A stretch of 64,000 bases of DNA from Trametopsis cervina (Eukaryota; Basidiomycota; Agaricomycetes; Polyporales; Irpicaceae), in assembly GCA_022385755.1 (NCBI GenBank), contig MU278349.1:1364001-1428000 (forward strand), written 5' to 3'. Every line of letters starts with the position of its first letter. Within the stretch, counting starts at the first letter, position 1. Position numbers and translations under genes: made by a program. Shown here one piece after another: positions 53,882-64,000 of this stretch. Below the pieces are notes generated by a model. The model saw only the letters and a program-made list of their open reading frames with translations, did no database searches and was not told where the DNA came from.

Positions 53882-56800
53882 TCACCCCTTCCTGTCTCCG
53901 CGATGTATAAAATCCCAACAAGCCTTCCCTGGCTCAACCCCCAAAATCTCCTGCATCTGCGAAAGGCCCAACTCGCAAAACTCCCTCACGCTTCCCACCT
54001 TGCTCATAACATGCTTCACATTCTTCCCCGTAATCCCCGGTAGAGCGCGGAGCAGCTCCTCCGCCGCGGCGTTCGTGCCTGCGCCCGCCTCGCCGTCGTC
54101 CTCCGCGCCGACCGCGATGGCTTTGACGGGATCCGGCTCGGGGTGGTTCGTCTTGAGGTCGTTGAAGATCTCGGCGGTCGCGTAGGGGGAGGATGACCAG
54201 ATGATGCGCACGCGCGGGAATGTGAGGGTTAGAAGTACTAGTTTTGATTGGATGGTGGGAGAGGCGACTGCGGCCTGGTTCTCGGTGGGCCCCTTCTTCT
54301 TAGCTGGGTACTTGCTGGTGGGCTTGACGTATGATTTTGTCTCTGCAATGCTCTCTAGGGAGAACGACTTGTGCTCTTCCCATTCTATTAATAGTATAGG
54401 GTGTTTGTAGTGTGCAGACATCAATTCGCACTGTGTGTATCTGGAAGATCATCAGCCACAATGACATATTGGGGATGATAAATACTACGCACAGACGTCC
54501 ACTGTTGAAACTCGATATAAGATCCGGTATGCTTTTACGTTCCACACAATGATCTGGCGTCAAGATGTAGTCTCCAACAGTCAAGGTGGCGGGTATGACG
54601 AGGAGATTTGAGGCATGGAGTAGGGATGGTAAAGACGAGCGGAACTCTCGCATATCAACGATAACCTGTGCAGCCAATGTCAAGTAAGCTTCAGAAAGAT
54701 AATGAGCGACCTCACTCTTGATGGCTCAGCGTTGATCTCCTTACGTCCACCAGCAATTCTCGAGCTAATAGTTTTAATCACCGCATCCGCGGCGCCAGGC
54801 CGTCTTTCTTCCAGGATAGGCATGAGCATGGACTACGTTCAGATAACAAGGCCATTAGTAAGGACATGACAGAATCTAAACAATGTAGCTCACCCCGCGC
54901 TCCCGAATCAAACGCTCAAACGCATCCTTCTCTCGTCTGACCCCAGCGAGGTACTTCGCCTCTTCACTGCTGTTGTTGTAAATCATCAAATACACGCGCA
55001 CACCAAGCCCAGGGTTGCTCTTCTTGTACACCTATCGTCACATATGAGCACAACGTTCCTTATCCCTAGGGAATGGAGTACGGTACCTCGACACGCCGGA
55101 CAAAGTCCAGGTTCGGCTCGAACATGATGATATACCTCGGCTGGAGCTCAGCCAGGACCTGATCATCGCTATCATCCGTGTACGAGCGCACGACGACAGC
55201 CTCCTCTGGCGCGACGAGGCCATAGTTGTCGTCAAAGTCATCTCCAAACCTGAGAAACGCGACATCCTCCGGGAAGTCGTCTACAGATTCCTGCTGCGCA
55301 AAACTGCGTGTATTTTGGTTTTCGTCGCGGTCAGCCTCGCGAGGAAATCGCCCAACGACCAAAAAGGGCGCTTACAATATCGCCATACGGTCCGCATCAC
55401 TCATTTCCTCCGCCCGCGCAACGGGAGCCACAGCAGGCGCACCTCTCGTCGGGGGTGCTACAACCGCTCCTCCCCTCACCCGCCTCCGACTCGCAGCCTG
55501 CGCCTGCCTGAACTGATCCTTCTTCTGCAACGCCGCGCTGATCTCGCTCTCAGCAGTCGTCGCCTGCTTCCCCGTACCAGACGCTGGACCGCTCCCACCA
55601 CCTGCCCTGCCTCTAGCCTCAAACCTGCGTTCCGTCTGTCTGCGTCGCCAGCGGTGCACGTAATACTGCATCTTCCTCTCCATCATCTTCCGCCCCTGGC
55701 GCCCCGCCGGCGCGTCTGGGTCCATCTCGTCCAGGAACTCGCTCAGGAGCTCGGATGTGCGCAAAGAGGAGGTCATGATCAGCACCGTGTTCTTCCCTGG
55801 GTCGCCTGTGACATACACAATCAACTAGCGTCTTGACAGCAGGATCGAAGGCAGAGAAGAGGGACAAGACACTCACGATCGGTGAGCTTACTCTCCCTTC
55901 TAATCATCTCCTCCTCAATCTCCTGTAAAGCCGCCCCAACGATACTCCACTTCGGTAGCTCCTCTAACACAGGGTCCATCCCCGCCGGCAACCACTTCGG
56001 CCGCACCTCTTTCGGCTGCTTCTCCTTCTCTTTTCGCTTCGAAGGCGCCATCCTCCCCGCACCGCCCTCAGCCTCAAGCAACGCCTCCCACTCGTCGTCA
56101 TCATCGACGTTTATGACCTCCGGCTCGACAGGTTGGGGGACAGCGGACATGGTGTAGCAGCGACGTTTGGCGTATTGGAAGATGACGTTCGCGGCGTCGG
56201 TGAGGAGCCATGGAGATTGGTTCTGGCGCGCGTTGCCTGCTTCGTTTACTGTGTTTGATTCGAGCAGGCCCTCGAGGTATTGTTGGAAGGCGATGGGGTC
56301 GTGTGTAAGGAGCATCCTGCATGCACGATGTCAGAAACCCATTGCATGCAATAGGGTGGAATAGAGAGGACACGCACCCCAGCAGCCTACGCAGCGTCGC
56401 GAGGTCATTCACGAGCTGCTTCGTCCTCGGGCCCACCTTGTGCCACACCGTGTCCAGCTGCCGTCGTACGACGAGGTCGAACGACCTGAAATATGCGTTC
56501 TCTACATTCAGGTCGTCTAAGTCCAGCTGACATGAGCGCCCCGTTAGCATGCGTGTGAAAACAGGGATAGGGATAAGGGGAGGGACGTACAGAACTGTTA
56601 GAGCGCTTCAGCTCAGACAGCGTCGTGCTCATGCACAGCACGATCGCGTTGTGTATCTCGGTCATGTACTCCGTCATGTCGATCGTCAACTGCAGCACGG
56701 ACCTGTCTCTTCCAAGACACTCCGAGACCTCCTGGTGGAACCTGAACACCATCCATCACGCCTCAGCGCACCTCCTTTCTTTGTGCCGCCAACACGCACC

Positions 56801-57488
56801 TAGGGTAGATATGCACCGTACGCAGCTGCAACTCCTTCAGCACAGTCCTAAGCGGTGAAAGCCCGCTCGCAATATGCTCCGGCTGGTCCGAGAACGCCTT
56901 CAGGAAGCCCGCCTTGTTCTTCTCGCGGTACAGCCGGACGATGAACGCCTCGGATGAGGATGGCGAGACGCTACGCTGCCCTACGTCAGCCCGCCTCACG
57001 CACTGGACCGAGGGGGACACAGACGCACCGTTCGGCGTGCAGCATAATGATCCCCGTGACGAGCGCCGTCGGGAGGTCGCCCGTGAGCATGTCGACGGTG
57101 AGGATCTGCGAGGTGATAGACACGAGCCCGCCCTTCTTGTACAAATCCTGTCTATGTTTCCCCTCTCCATCAACACACACATCCCTCCTTCTCACTCACT
57201 CGAAGAAAACCGAAGCACGCACCGATCCCGTTTAACAGTCTCGAACCCGACGATGCGCAGCCCCGGCGCACGGCACCCCAGCACGCCGAGCTCCTCACCG
57301 ATGGCGGCCTCCTCGTCCGCCGACGCGTTGACGAGCAGAACAAGGCTCTGCGGCGAGTCGTAGATGCGCAGGAGCGTGCACACGAGCCGGCGCAGGCCGA
57401 GCCCGCGCGCGAGCAGCACGAGCTCGCTCTGGGACGGGTCGTGGATCTTCGAGAGGAGGGAGGTGTGGAATGAGAGGAGGGGCGGCAT
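53882..57488 (-). CDS. XPF: XPF/Rad1 structure-specific DNA repair endonuclease
   Basis: Catalytic subunit of the XPF-ERCC1 (Rad1-Rad10) nuclease that cuts 5' of lesions in nucleotide excision repair and acts in crosslink repair and single-strand annealing. The N-terminal degenerate helicase part starts [15 protein letters not shown] and includes the block [16 protein letters not shown], then [15 protein letters not shown], seen near the start of XPF helicase domains. The nuclease domain lies near the C-terminus: [35 protein letters not shown] (the GD...ERKxxxD active site) and [12 protein letters not shown]. The tandem helix-hairpin-helix that binds ERCC1 is complete ([34 protein letters not shown]). 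Many introns, including several in the helicase part that I did not resolve fully. Start ATG 57488, stop TGA 53882-53884. Confidence 0.93.
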
Positions 57489-58309
57489 CGCGAAGTGTAG
57501 GTGTGAACTTATGTTTTGTACGTGTATGTGTGCTGGAGGGTGAATTAGTGGTGTGGTATAAGCATAGGCATAGTACAAGAGGTGGTCGTTGATGCTGGTC
57601 AAGACCTAAGCAGCGATGATGGCATGCGCGCTTGATCAGGATGCACGGTCACGCTATTTGAAATAGCGCGCCTATCAACTGAAACGCGACGCGACCAAGT
57701 TCCAAAGCATACCCTCATCACAAATTCCTTTACCCACAAAATCCAAACCCTCCAGTGCAAGACCTCCGATAGAAAATATATGCGATTAGGTATGCAACAG
57801 ACACAGCTGTACATACAGTGGCGGTATAGATGTCAACCGAACAAACAAACAACGAGACAAAAAAAACACGACAACAGCTAGTAATGATGGCGGACGAGAC
57901 GAGAGGATGCTACAAGTTTAATCGGAACAAAAACGAGGAAAATGGGATAGCAAAGCGTGCATGGATGATGGTACGTTAACGGTTGAATGTATGCGTATGG
58001 GGAGGACGTGAGGAGGGCGTGAACAGTCTGGAGAGCGGGTGGGCGTAATTCGTCGTGAAAAATAAAATAAGGCCTTGGAGGGCCACCAGAGGAGAAAATA
58101 AAACAAACCAAGAGCCAAAACCACAGGTCGCAATTACGGGTATCGTTCTAAACTCAAAAGTTACTCGCTTGCCCCGGGTTTCCGCGTCGTCGTCATCTCG
58201 TCGTCATCGCGTGAGTTTCTCCCCATCTCGTCCTGTCAATTGCAGCGCTTCAACTCGCCCCGAGCAGCCGAAAGCACAACACGACCAAAGCGCGCAAAGG
58301 ATGGGGTCC
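57489..58309. other. Intergenic region between YTP1-like gene and XPF
   Basis: About 820 bp: XPF promoter and the 3' flank of the leftward YTP1-like gene. A-rich runs near 57840-57870 are the only feature. No gene is seen. Confidence 0.5.
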
Positions 58310-60586
58310 TCAGGCCGAGCTATGAAACTTGACCTCGCGCGTCGCATGGCTCTTCAGCCAGCCCTTGAAGCCAACTACGCATAGCGTCCAGCACAGCGCA
58401 AGACACGTCGCCGCAACCCCTACGTTCGCGAACATCATCACGTCGTCGTGCCCCCTCCGCATCGCCGCAATTGTCAGCTCCTCCGTCGACATCGCGAACA
58501 GCAGCCCGCCGCACGCTAGGAAGAACGACGCGAGCGCCTCCGTTGGCGGGCGCGAGGGCAGGATGCTCCGTGGCGGACCCAACCACAGCAGGAAGTACGT
58601 GCAGGACCGCAAAACCGCGTACGCGGTCAGCATATTCCCCCACAGCTGGTGGATCTGCACCTGGAAGAGATACGTCTGGGTGTGTGCAGCCATCGCTGCG
58701 CCCGTCACGCCGATACACAGCGCCGGGAACGGGTTGAACGACGCGGCGTAACTTGGCGGTTCTGCGATAGCCTCTTGCGAGCGGCCAGCGGACGGGAGAG
58801 CGGCAGCCGCGCTCGATGCAAGCCACCGCCGCACGCGCGTCGACTCGATGCCCATGCCGAGGAGCCCCGCGAACCAGAACATGACCGCAATGGAGATATG
58901 CTGGATCTGCTTCGCCGTGTACGGGTCACCCGGCTGCGCGCCGAACCGTTCCATCCAGGTGTTGGTCGCGCCGTAGAAGAAGATGACGAAGCATTCGACG
59001 AACTCAGCGGAGGGGTACTTGCGCGACGGGGCCCGGTTCCACGCCCACCCGAGTTCGGAGAAGGCGCCGAGGAATCGAGCGAATGACACGAGTCCGTAGC
59101 ACCAGAAGATCCCTCCCTCTGCGAACGCGAAGGCAAAGTTAAACGATAACGATAATGAAATCGACAAGGGAAAACAGGCACAGCCGGTAATCAGAACGGT
59201 GTGTCATGACAGAGTGGAGCAGATTAAGTACGCACTGATTAGGTGGGCGAGACAGCCGTTGATGTAGTTTTCGCGGCAGCCGCCGGTATAAATCACTATA
59301 CCCGTGGTCACCTGAAATAGTCCTGCGAATACAAGAACTCGCTCCGCAGTCGCAAAAATCGCCCTGCCCACTTTCCTCACCAACGCACCCTTCCCCAGCC
59401 CTGACCAACTCGATTTCAATACGCTCTCGTGCAGCATATCATCGGAATGTATCGATCCTCGCGGTGAGTCTTCGAACATCGTCCGTTCGGACCCGGCTGA
59501 CTGGGGATAGCGCGAGTGGTGCGGGCGGCGGTGGTCGTTGGCCCACTGGTCATCGTCTTCATGCTCGTGCGATATCCTAGGGCTGTAATCCGTGCTGATG
59601 GGAGCCACAGGGCGTGCTCTTCGCTCTTGCAGCGGGACGTGAGTGAGGTCGTCCTCGTCTTCGTCGCCGCCCTCAATCTTGCGCGCCTTCAGCTCAGCGG
59701 CATCCATCTCCATCTCCTCTGTGTCCTCGGAGACAAGTCCGGTATATTCGGCGGCAGAGCCAGCGGGGCGATCCTCCGCCCGATCGAGGACGACGTTACG
59801 CCAGCCGCGGACGAGCGAGAACTGATCGTGCCCGGCACGCACCGCCCTGACGTAGGCAACTAGACGCCCGACCAGGGCGATCACATCAAAAGCTGAGAGC
59901 ACGACGGCAATGAACAAGATGAAATAGCCCTGCGCGCTGTGCACTTGTCCTTCATACCTGTAGACAGAGAAGACGAAGGGGGTGCGATGCGGTCAGCGGC
60001 CGCAGGTGTATCTGCACGCGTTAAGGCGCGGCGCGTATGGTGGTACGTACATGTTGGGTGTGAGCTTGCGGTAGAGCCCGTTCGCGGCAAGCCCGAGTGA
60101 CACAAATGTCCAAAAGAGGATGACTGCAAGCCCGTGCCATGCATGTTTCACGGAACGCAGGGCGATACCTGGGATAATGTACATGGTTGGTCTAGGTACG
60201 TGTATTCGACGCGTTCAGGGGGAAGCATGCTTACCGACTGGGAGCGCGCCGAAGAAGGCCAGGCTCATGAACAGAACGTGTAAACCCATCAAGGCCGGAT
60301 ACCGCTTCTCCCCGGGCAGTGCGCCGTCGAGGTCGATTGTCCAATATGACTCGGCAGTTGGGGAGTGGTATAGCAGGAGTTCGGACTCGTTCAGCATTGT
60401 AAGGGGAGCCGCGCCCATGTTATGCCCATGCCCGTGTCCATGGTCGCCGTCTCTTCGGGATATGGAGGCCTCTTGTGAACGGGTGGCGAGGTCAAGTGAC
60501 AAGTCGTATGGCGAGGGAGCGGCAGCTGCGAAGAGGGCCGCGAGAGCGGGGATGAGGAGGGGAAGTGCGCGCCAGTGTGCCCTCAT
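58310..60586 (-). CDS. YTP1: YTP1-like integral membrane protein (DUF2427/Ytp1)
   Basis: Start MRAHWRALPLLIPALAALFA is a signal peptide, followed by a histidine-rich lumenal segment (RDGDHGHGHGHNMG), which may bind metal. The N-terminal DUF2427 region has helices LMGLHVLFMSLAFFGALP, SVKHAWHGLAVILFWTFVSL and SAQGYFILFIAVVLSAFDVI with the His residues of a cytochrome-b561-like bundle. A cytosolic acidic loop (residues about 230-330) precedes the Ytp1 domain: VLVFAGLFQVTTGIVIYTGG, EGGIFWCYGLVSFARFLGAF, SELGWAWNR, FVECFVIFFYGATNTWMERF, IQHISIAVMFWFAGLLGMGI. The yeast founding member has no settled function. A handful of introns; about 600 residues. Confidence 0.88.
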
Positions 60587-60681
60587 CTGTGGCGGTAGTG
60601 GTGTGGTAAGGCTACGCAAGAGCAGATAGGGAGGAGGGTGAGGAGGAGGAGAGGAGGTAGAGAAGGACACAGGGGGCAGGG

Positions 60682-60689
60682 TATAAAAA
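60682..60689 (+). promoter_or_regulatory. TATA-like element facing right
   Basis: TATAAAAA on the + strand, 58 bp before an ATG at 60740. It faces away from the YTP1-like gene, whose ATG is 96 bp to the left, so it could serve a + strand transcript. Confidence 0.35.
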
Positions 60690-60739
60690 CCGAGGCGGGA
60701 TTCGGAGACAACGGAGGCTGGGGGACGGCAAGCGTGTAC

Positions 60740-61511
60740 ATGACTGATTGTAGTCTGGCGTCTGTGAGTGCCCTTGCCTGCCTGCCGGGCTGTTGGGTCT
60801 TCGAAAGGTGTCGTCGAGATTCCATTGATGATCGTTCCGTTCTGTGCTGATGACTAACCGCCGTCCGTCCGTCGTCAGCGCTCGCCAGTGCTGCTCATCT
60901 CATCGCCGAGGGGTCTGCTCTCCCTGGCACCGGCTATCGCGAGGCGCGCTCTCACTCAGATCCTCCCAACCAGCCTCATCCCCACCTTTCTGCTCGCCCT
61001 GCCAGTATTAGCGGACAGAAACGCGAGCATGGACGCGAGCGAAGGAGCGTGCGATTACACGAAGCAGATATGGTCAGCGTCGGACGGATGCCGGCGAGCT
61101 CGCAAGCAGCCCCCATCGCGCATTCTGCAGCAGCCATCCTCGGATCTAGCCGCTCACTCATGTCAAGTGCGTACGTCATCCAGCTGCTCTATATCACCCG
61201 GCATCTCGGCGCGTCTGGCTTCCTGTTTTCCCACGCTTCCCGTTAACGCCTCCTCAACGCCTTCAGCGCAGCTTCTACCACCGCTTTGTGTACCATTTCC
61301 ATTCCATCTTCTATCATGCAGCTCGAGGAAGAAACACAGCTCGTTATACGATGCTGCGCTGGGCAGAGTACACCGCACGCGCAGCCCCCCTCGCCCGCTC
61401 TCCCCACGGATCGATGATCTTCTGAGAATACAAACGGCGACACACGCATCACACCAACTCATATTTCGCGGATTTCCAGACACCCACAACACAATATGCG
61501 CCGCGAGCTAG
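60740..61511 (+). CDS. Candidate two-exon gene of unknown function
   Basis: A chain of signals suggests a gene: TATAAAAA at 60682, ATG at 60740, a GTGAGT donor at 60764, a CTAAC branch-like site near 60855, a CAG acceptor at 60876-60878, and an open frame in phase from 60879 to the stop at 61511. The product would be 218 residues: a short exon encoding MTDCSLAS, then a segment with SSPRGLLSLAPAIARRALTQ and a hydrophobic stretch (SLIPTFLLALPVLA), ending S/P/R-rich. No known domain. The intron would be 115 nt, about twice the local norm, and the second exon may contain further introns (a GTGCGT follows at 61171). It may equally be a chance frame in GC-rich promoter DNA. Confidence 0.25.
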
Positions 61512-63517
61512 ATCCCTCTGCTGGTCCGTCCTAGACTGCTTCTACGCGCGCCGAGCTCGCAACATCCGTGCCCCCATCAACCCACACTCATTCGTGTTGT
61601 GTCGCGCGTCCGACCCACTCGGCATGCCTTCCTGGTTTGTTTCCTGGTACCGACCCGACTTTACTTGATACCCAGTCACGCACACCCACCCCGGTTCCGC
61701 ACCTCTGCGCGCTAACAGCGAGAATGCATTCAATCCGCACACGACGCTGAATAACGCTTGCTCGCTCGAGGCCCCACGCGCCGCAAGCGTGATGCATCCA
61801 TCATTCTGCGTCTTGTCTTGTCTACCAGTACGCCGGCTACATTATCTCTACAATTGGCCTCCTCTGGCTCTCTGCATTGTCCACTTGACCTTGTTTTCAT
61901 TTTCAGCGGGCCATCGTGGCGTGCCGCTTACGCACGCGCCGTTGACTCATCTGCTCTGTCAATGCTTACCTCACGGTTGACGCGCGCTTTCTGTCTGTCT
62001 GTAGACGAAGGTTAATTGGACAAGGTTCGACAGCGCAAAATCCGACGGTGGGCGTGTCGGCCGTTGGCGTCCGGTGGCTTGTGTACCACCTCGCGCTCTG
62101 TGTAACCGTCAAAAAAACGGTGAACATTCGTCAGGCTTTTCGACGTCCACAGTCCGGTGCAGGCTTCGGAGCGAAGTCCGACCTAGTCCAATATGCATGG
62201 CGCGCAAAAAAACACCAAGCTCAAGACCAGACCTAACTCCTAAAACATACACCGACCCGTCGGAAATCGACATTGTCAACTCGGCAGATGAATAACGCAT
62301 TCTAGCAAACGGAAAATCTGCAAATCGACATGGCCACGACATGGTCATCTTCGGAGGCGGACTTCGGCCTTCTAGATCTGCGCATTGCGCCATGCACAGT
62401 CGCGATCTGTGGTGGGCCACAGGCGCAGCAACCTGATTCCACTCATCGCACGTAGCACATAACGTATGATATACAACATGATGTGTATAATTGTGTAATG
62501 CCAGCCTAAAGTTTGAAATTCACTCTCTTGGCGTTCTCGACCTGTCGAATGGCGGTCTCGCGATTATGAACCAGTTATACTCCAGTGTGCACCTTGAGGA
62601 AAATTCTATTATTTCGCCGCTGTAGCCACCGAGCGCGATGAAGACGTCGACCACGGTTGTAGTCATCTCAAGGTGCTTAAGCTCTGACGCACTGCTCATC
62701 GTAAGCGTCCACAGCGTCCAACCTAAACGTACTTTTGTTCCGGGAGCGCAACAGTACAGTACGTACGGCGCTTCGGGCAGAACGACCGTGGTGTGTGCAT
62801 GCCAATCTCTCCGTTGTTCGTCCACACGCCAAGATGGACGGATGGACGGATGAGCCGTTGCTGGCTGGACTATGTGTTGAACGGCTTCGTGCATGATAAA
62901 AAGTGGGTCGCGGGTGCAATAAAATGTTGAGCGCGCACGGAGGAAGCTGTGGCCATGATACCAATACTTCGTGGGCGCCCGACCAGCCCGTCTGCGGTGC
63001 GCAGACGTCAGACCCACCGTTCCCGCGAAGGCTTGGCTGCACGCCCAATCCGTCTTGTATGCACCGCAAGCTCCGTACGAGTAAAGCACAGCTCACCTGA
63101 CTGCACAAACACGTAAAATCACGCAGCACTGCCTGCGCAGCGCAGAACAGATCCCCACTCTCCGACCCTGATCAGGGGGAATTGCACGCGGAGCACGCAC
63201 CGAACCAGGGTCCTGGATTCGAACCGCAGAAGCATACAAAGCAGTGCTGCTACCGTCTTGCAGCCTGCGGAACGCAAGAGAAGGGGGCTCAGCACAGGTT
63301 TGCACAGTCGGATTCCGGTGTGGTGTAGCCATTGTGGGTGCATTAGAATCTATGAATACATCTCTATAGGCTGGCGGCCATCCCGCGATACTCGTCAGCC
63401 ACGAGAAGAAGCAGTACGCAGTATATCGGTCGAGGAGACCGTGCTCACCAGACACCCCGAGCACCCCGAGCTCGCAGCACCCACTACAGCGCCTACCACC
63501 TAAACCCAATCGCAGCG
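61512..63517. other. Sparse region between the candidate gene and COQ2
   Basis: About 2 kb without a supportable gene. Minus-strand frames at 62520-63089 and 63093-63524 are long enough to notice but have no domain, composition or splice logic. A sequence at 63211-63225 resembles a tRNA T-loop (GGATTCGAACC) but no cloverleaf can be folded around it. Confidence 0.5.
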
Positions 63518-64000
63518 CTACCACAGCCCGAGCGCCGTAGGTACCCCCAACCCAACACTCAACACATAATCAACACCCGCGCCAGCCCACACCGCAACAC
63601 CAGCCAATCCGCACCGTCTAAACGCGTCCCAGCAGCTTGCGCGACTATCAAAGTCGACAGCGCGCAATATACGGGCGAGCACGACGCCCGCGAGGCCGAC
63701 GCCGAGGAAGTACGGCAGCCCGTGCGCGTTCGCGTACCCTGCGAGCGCCCAGAGCGACACGGCGGACACGGAGAAGGCGGTGAGGACGCTGCGCGTGTGT
63801 GTGCCGAAGAGGAGGGCGGTGGAGCGTACCCCGACTTTGACGTCGTCGGATTTGTCCTGCGTAGCGTTAGCGGGAGGCGCGAGGCATGTGAGGAAGGTGC
63901 AGGCGCAGGAGGAGGCGTACCTGGTGCGCGTAGATAGTGTCGTACACCAGCGTCCAGCAGACGCCGCCAGCATAGAGCGGCAGAGCGACGGCCCAGTTGA
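63518..64000 (-). CDS. COQ2: 4-hydroxybenzoate polyprenyltransferase (3' part), ubiquinone biosynthesis
   Basis: Partial: the gene enters from the right edge and ends at the TAG at 63518-63520. Coq2 is an inner-mitochondrial-membrane UbiA prenyltransferase that joins the polyprenyl tail to 4-hydroxybenzoate. Visible exons give [20 protein letters not shown], then, after an intron with acceptor just before 63856, [20 protein letters not shown]. DTIYAHQDKxDD is the second Asp-rich, Mg-diphosphate-binding motif of the family. Hydrophobic helices follow ([38 protein letters not shown]). The first Asp-rich motif and import signal lie outside the window. Confidence 0.93.
   Translation of the reverse strand, partial: STGPSLCRSMLAASAGRWCTTLSTRTRYASSCACTFLTCLAPPANATQDKSDDVKVGVRSTALLFGTHTRSVLTAFSVSAVSLWALAGYANAHGLPYFLGVGLAGVVLARILRAVDFDSRASCWDAFRRCGLAGVAVWAGAGVDYVLSVGLGVPTALGLW

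Noticed and set aside
62520..63089. 189-codon minus-strand frame near COQ2
   Set aside because: Composition is mixed with scattered Cys, Trp and His and shows no domain or coherent exon structure.
63190..63270. tRNA-like T-loop (GGATTCGAACC) suggesting a minus-strand tRNA
   Set aside because: No matching T-stem, acceptor stem or seven-base anticodon loop can be formed around it on either strand.
1..64000. Secondary-metabolite, mating-type or defence gene cluster
   Set aside because: Neighbouring genes have unrelated housekeeping roles and no core biosynthetic, pheromone-receptor or NLR-type gene is present.

Overview
The window is nuclear DNA of a filamentous basidiomycete, most probably an Agaricomycete. 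Genes are dense, lie on both strands and are cut by many 45-60 bp GT-AG introns, some exons being only 6-24 nt. The proteins are fungal types: Zn2Cys6 regulator, PHO81, MDM10, YTP1, TVP38, spherulin-4, and a tandem pair of multi-pass membrane proteins of a family expanded in mushroom-forming fungi. I see no phage, plasmid, CRISPR or rRNA features. Exon structures were built by reading splice sites by eye and checking frame closure where stated.

Layout. 0-8 kb: mitoribosomal bL19m, a 1007-residue Zn2Cys6 regulator and an ACAD10/11-type acyl-CoA dehydrogenase, all on +. 8-12 kb: two tandem paralogous membrane proteins. 11.8-17.3 kb: hydroxyacid-oxoacid transhydrogenase (-) diverging from a membrane-anchored aspartic protease (+). 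17.3-19.8 kb: a long stretch without a convincing gene. 19.8-22.5 kb: an atypical ABC protein. 22.7-28.2 kb (-): PHO81-like SPX/ankyrin/pseudo-GDPD regulator, then PEX12. 28.2-29.0 kb: a small repeat cluster. 28.9-31.7 kb: a divergent pair, a degenerate RecA-like protein resembling SWSAP1 (-) and MDM10 (+). 32-37.7 kb: disordered RGG protein (-), Sm G (+), syntaxin-18/Ufe1 SNARE (+), TVP38 (-). 38-41 kb (-): two uncharacterised proteins. 42-44.3 kb: MFS anion permease (+). 44.8-49 kb (-): single-pass mucin-like membrane protein and the PKA regulatory subunit. 49.7-53.6 kb (+): ubiquitin-like ER membrane protein (HERP/Usa1-like) and spherulin-4. 53.9-57.5 kb (-): XPF/Rad1 nuclease. 58.3-60.6 kb (-): YTP1-like protein. 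60.6-63.5 kb: sparse DNA with one speculative + strand gene. 63.5 kb to the end (-): 3' part of COQ2.

There is no operon-like unit or secondary-metabolite cluster. Most genes are core cell biology. Many serve mitochondria, peroxisomes or ER/Golgi membranes (bL19m, ACAD, HOT, MDM10, COQ2, PEX12, Ufe1, TVP38, UBL protein), and two belong to nutrient signalling (PHO81 and the PKA regulatory subunit). The points most worth a second look are the SWSAP1-like protein with a ruined Walker A, the PHO81 homologue whose phosphodiesterase domain has lost its catalytic residues and whose first coding exon seems to be six bases long, the inverted-repeat cluster near 28.5 kb, and the candidate gene at 60.7 kb.
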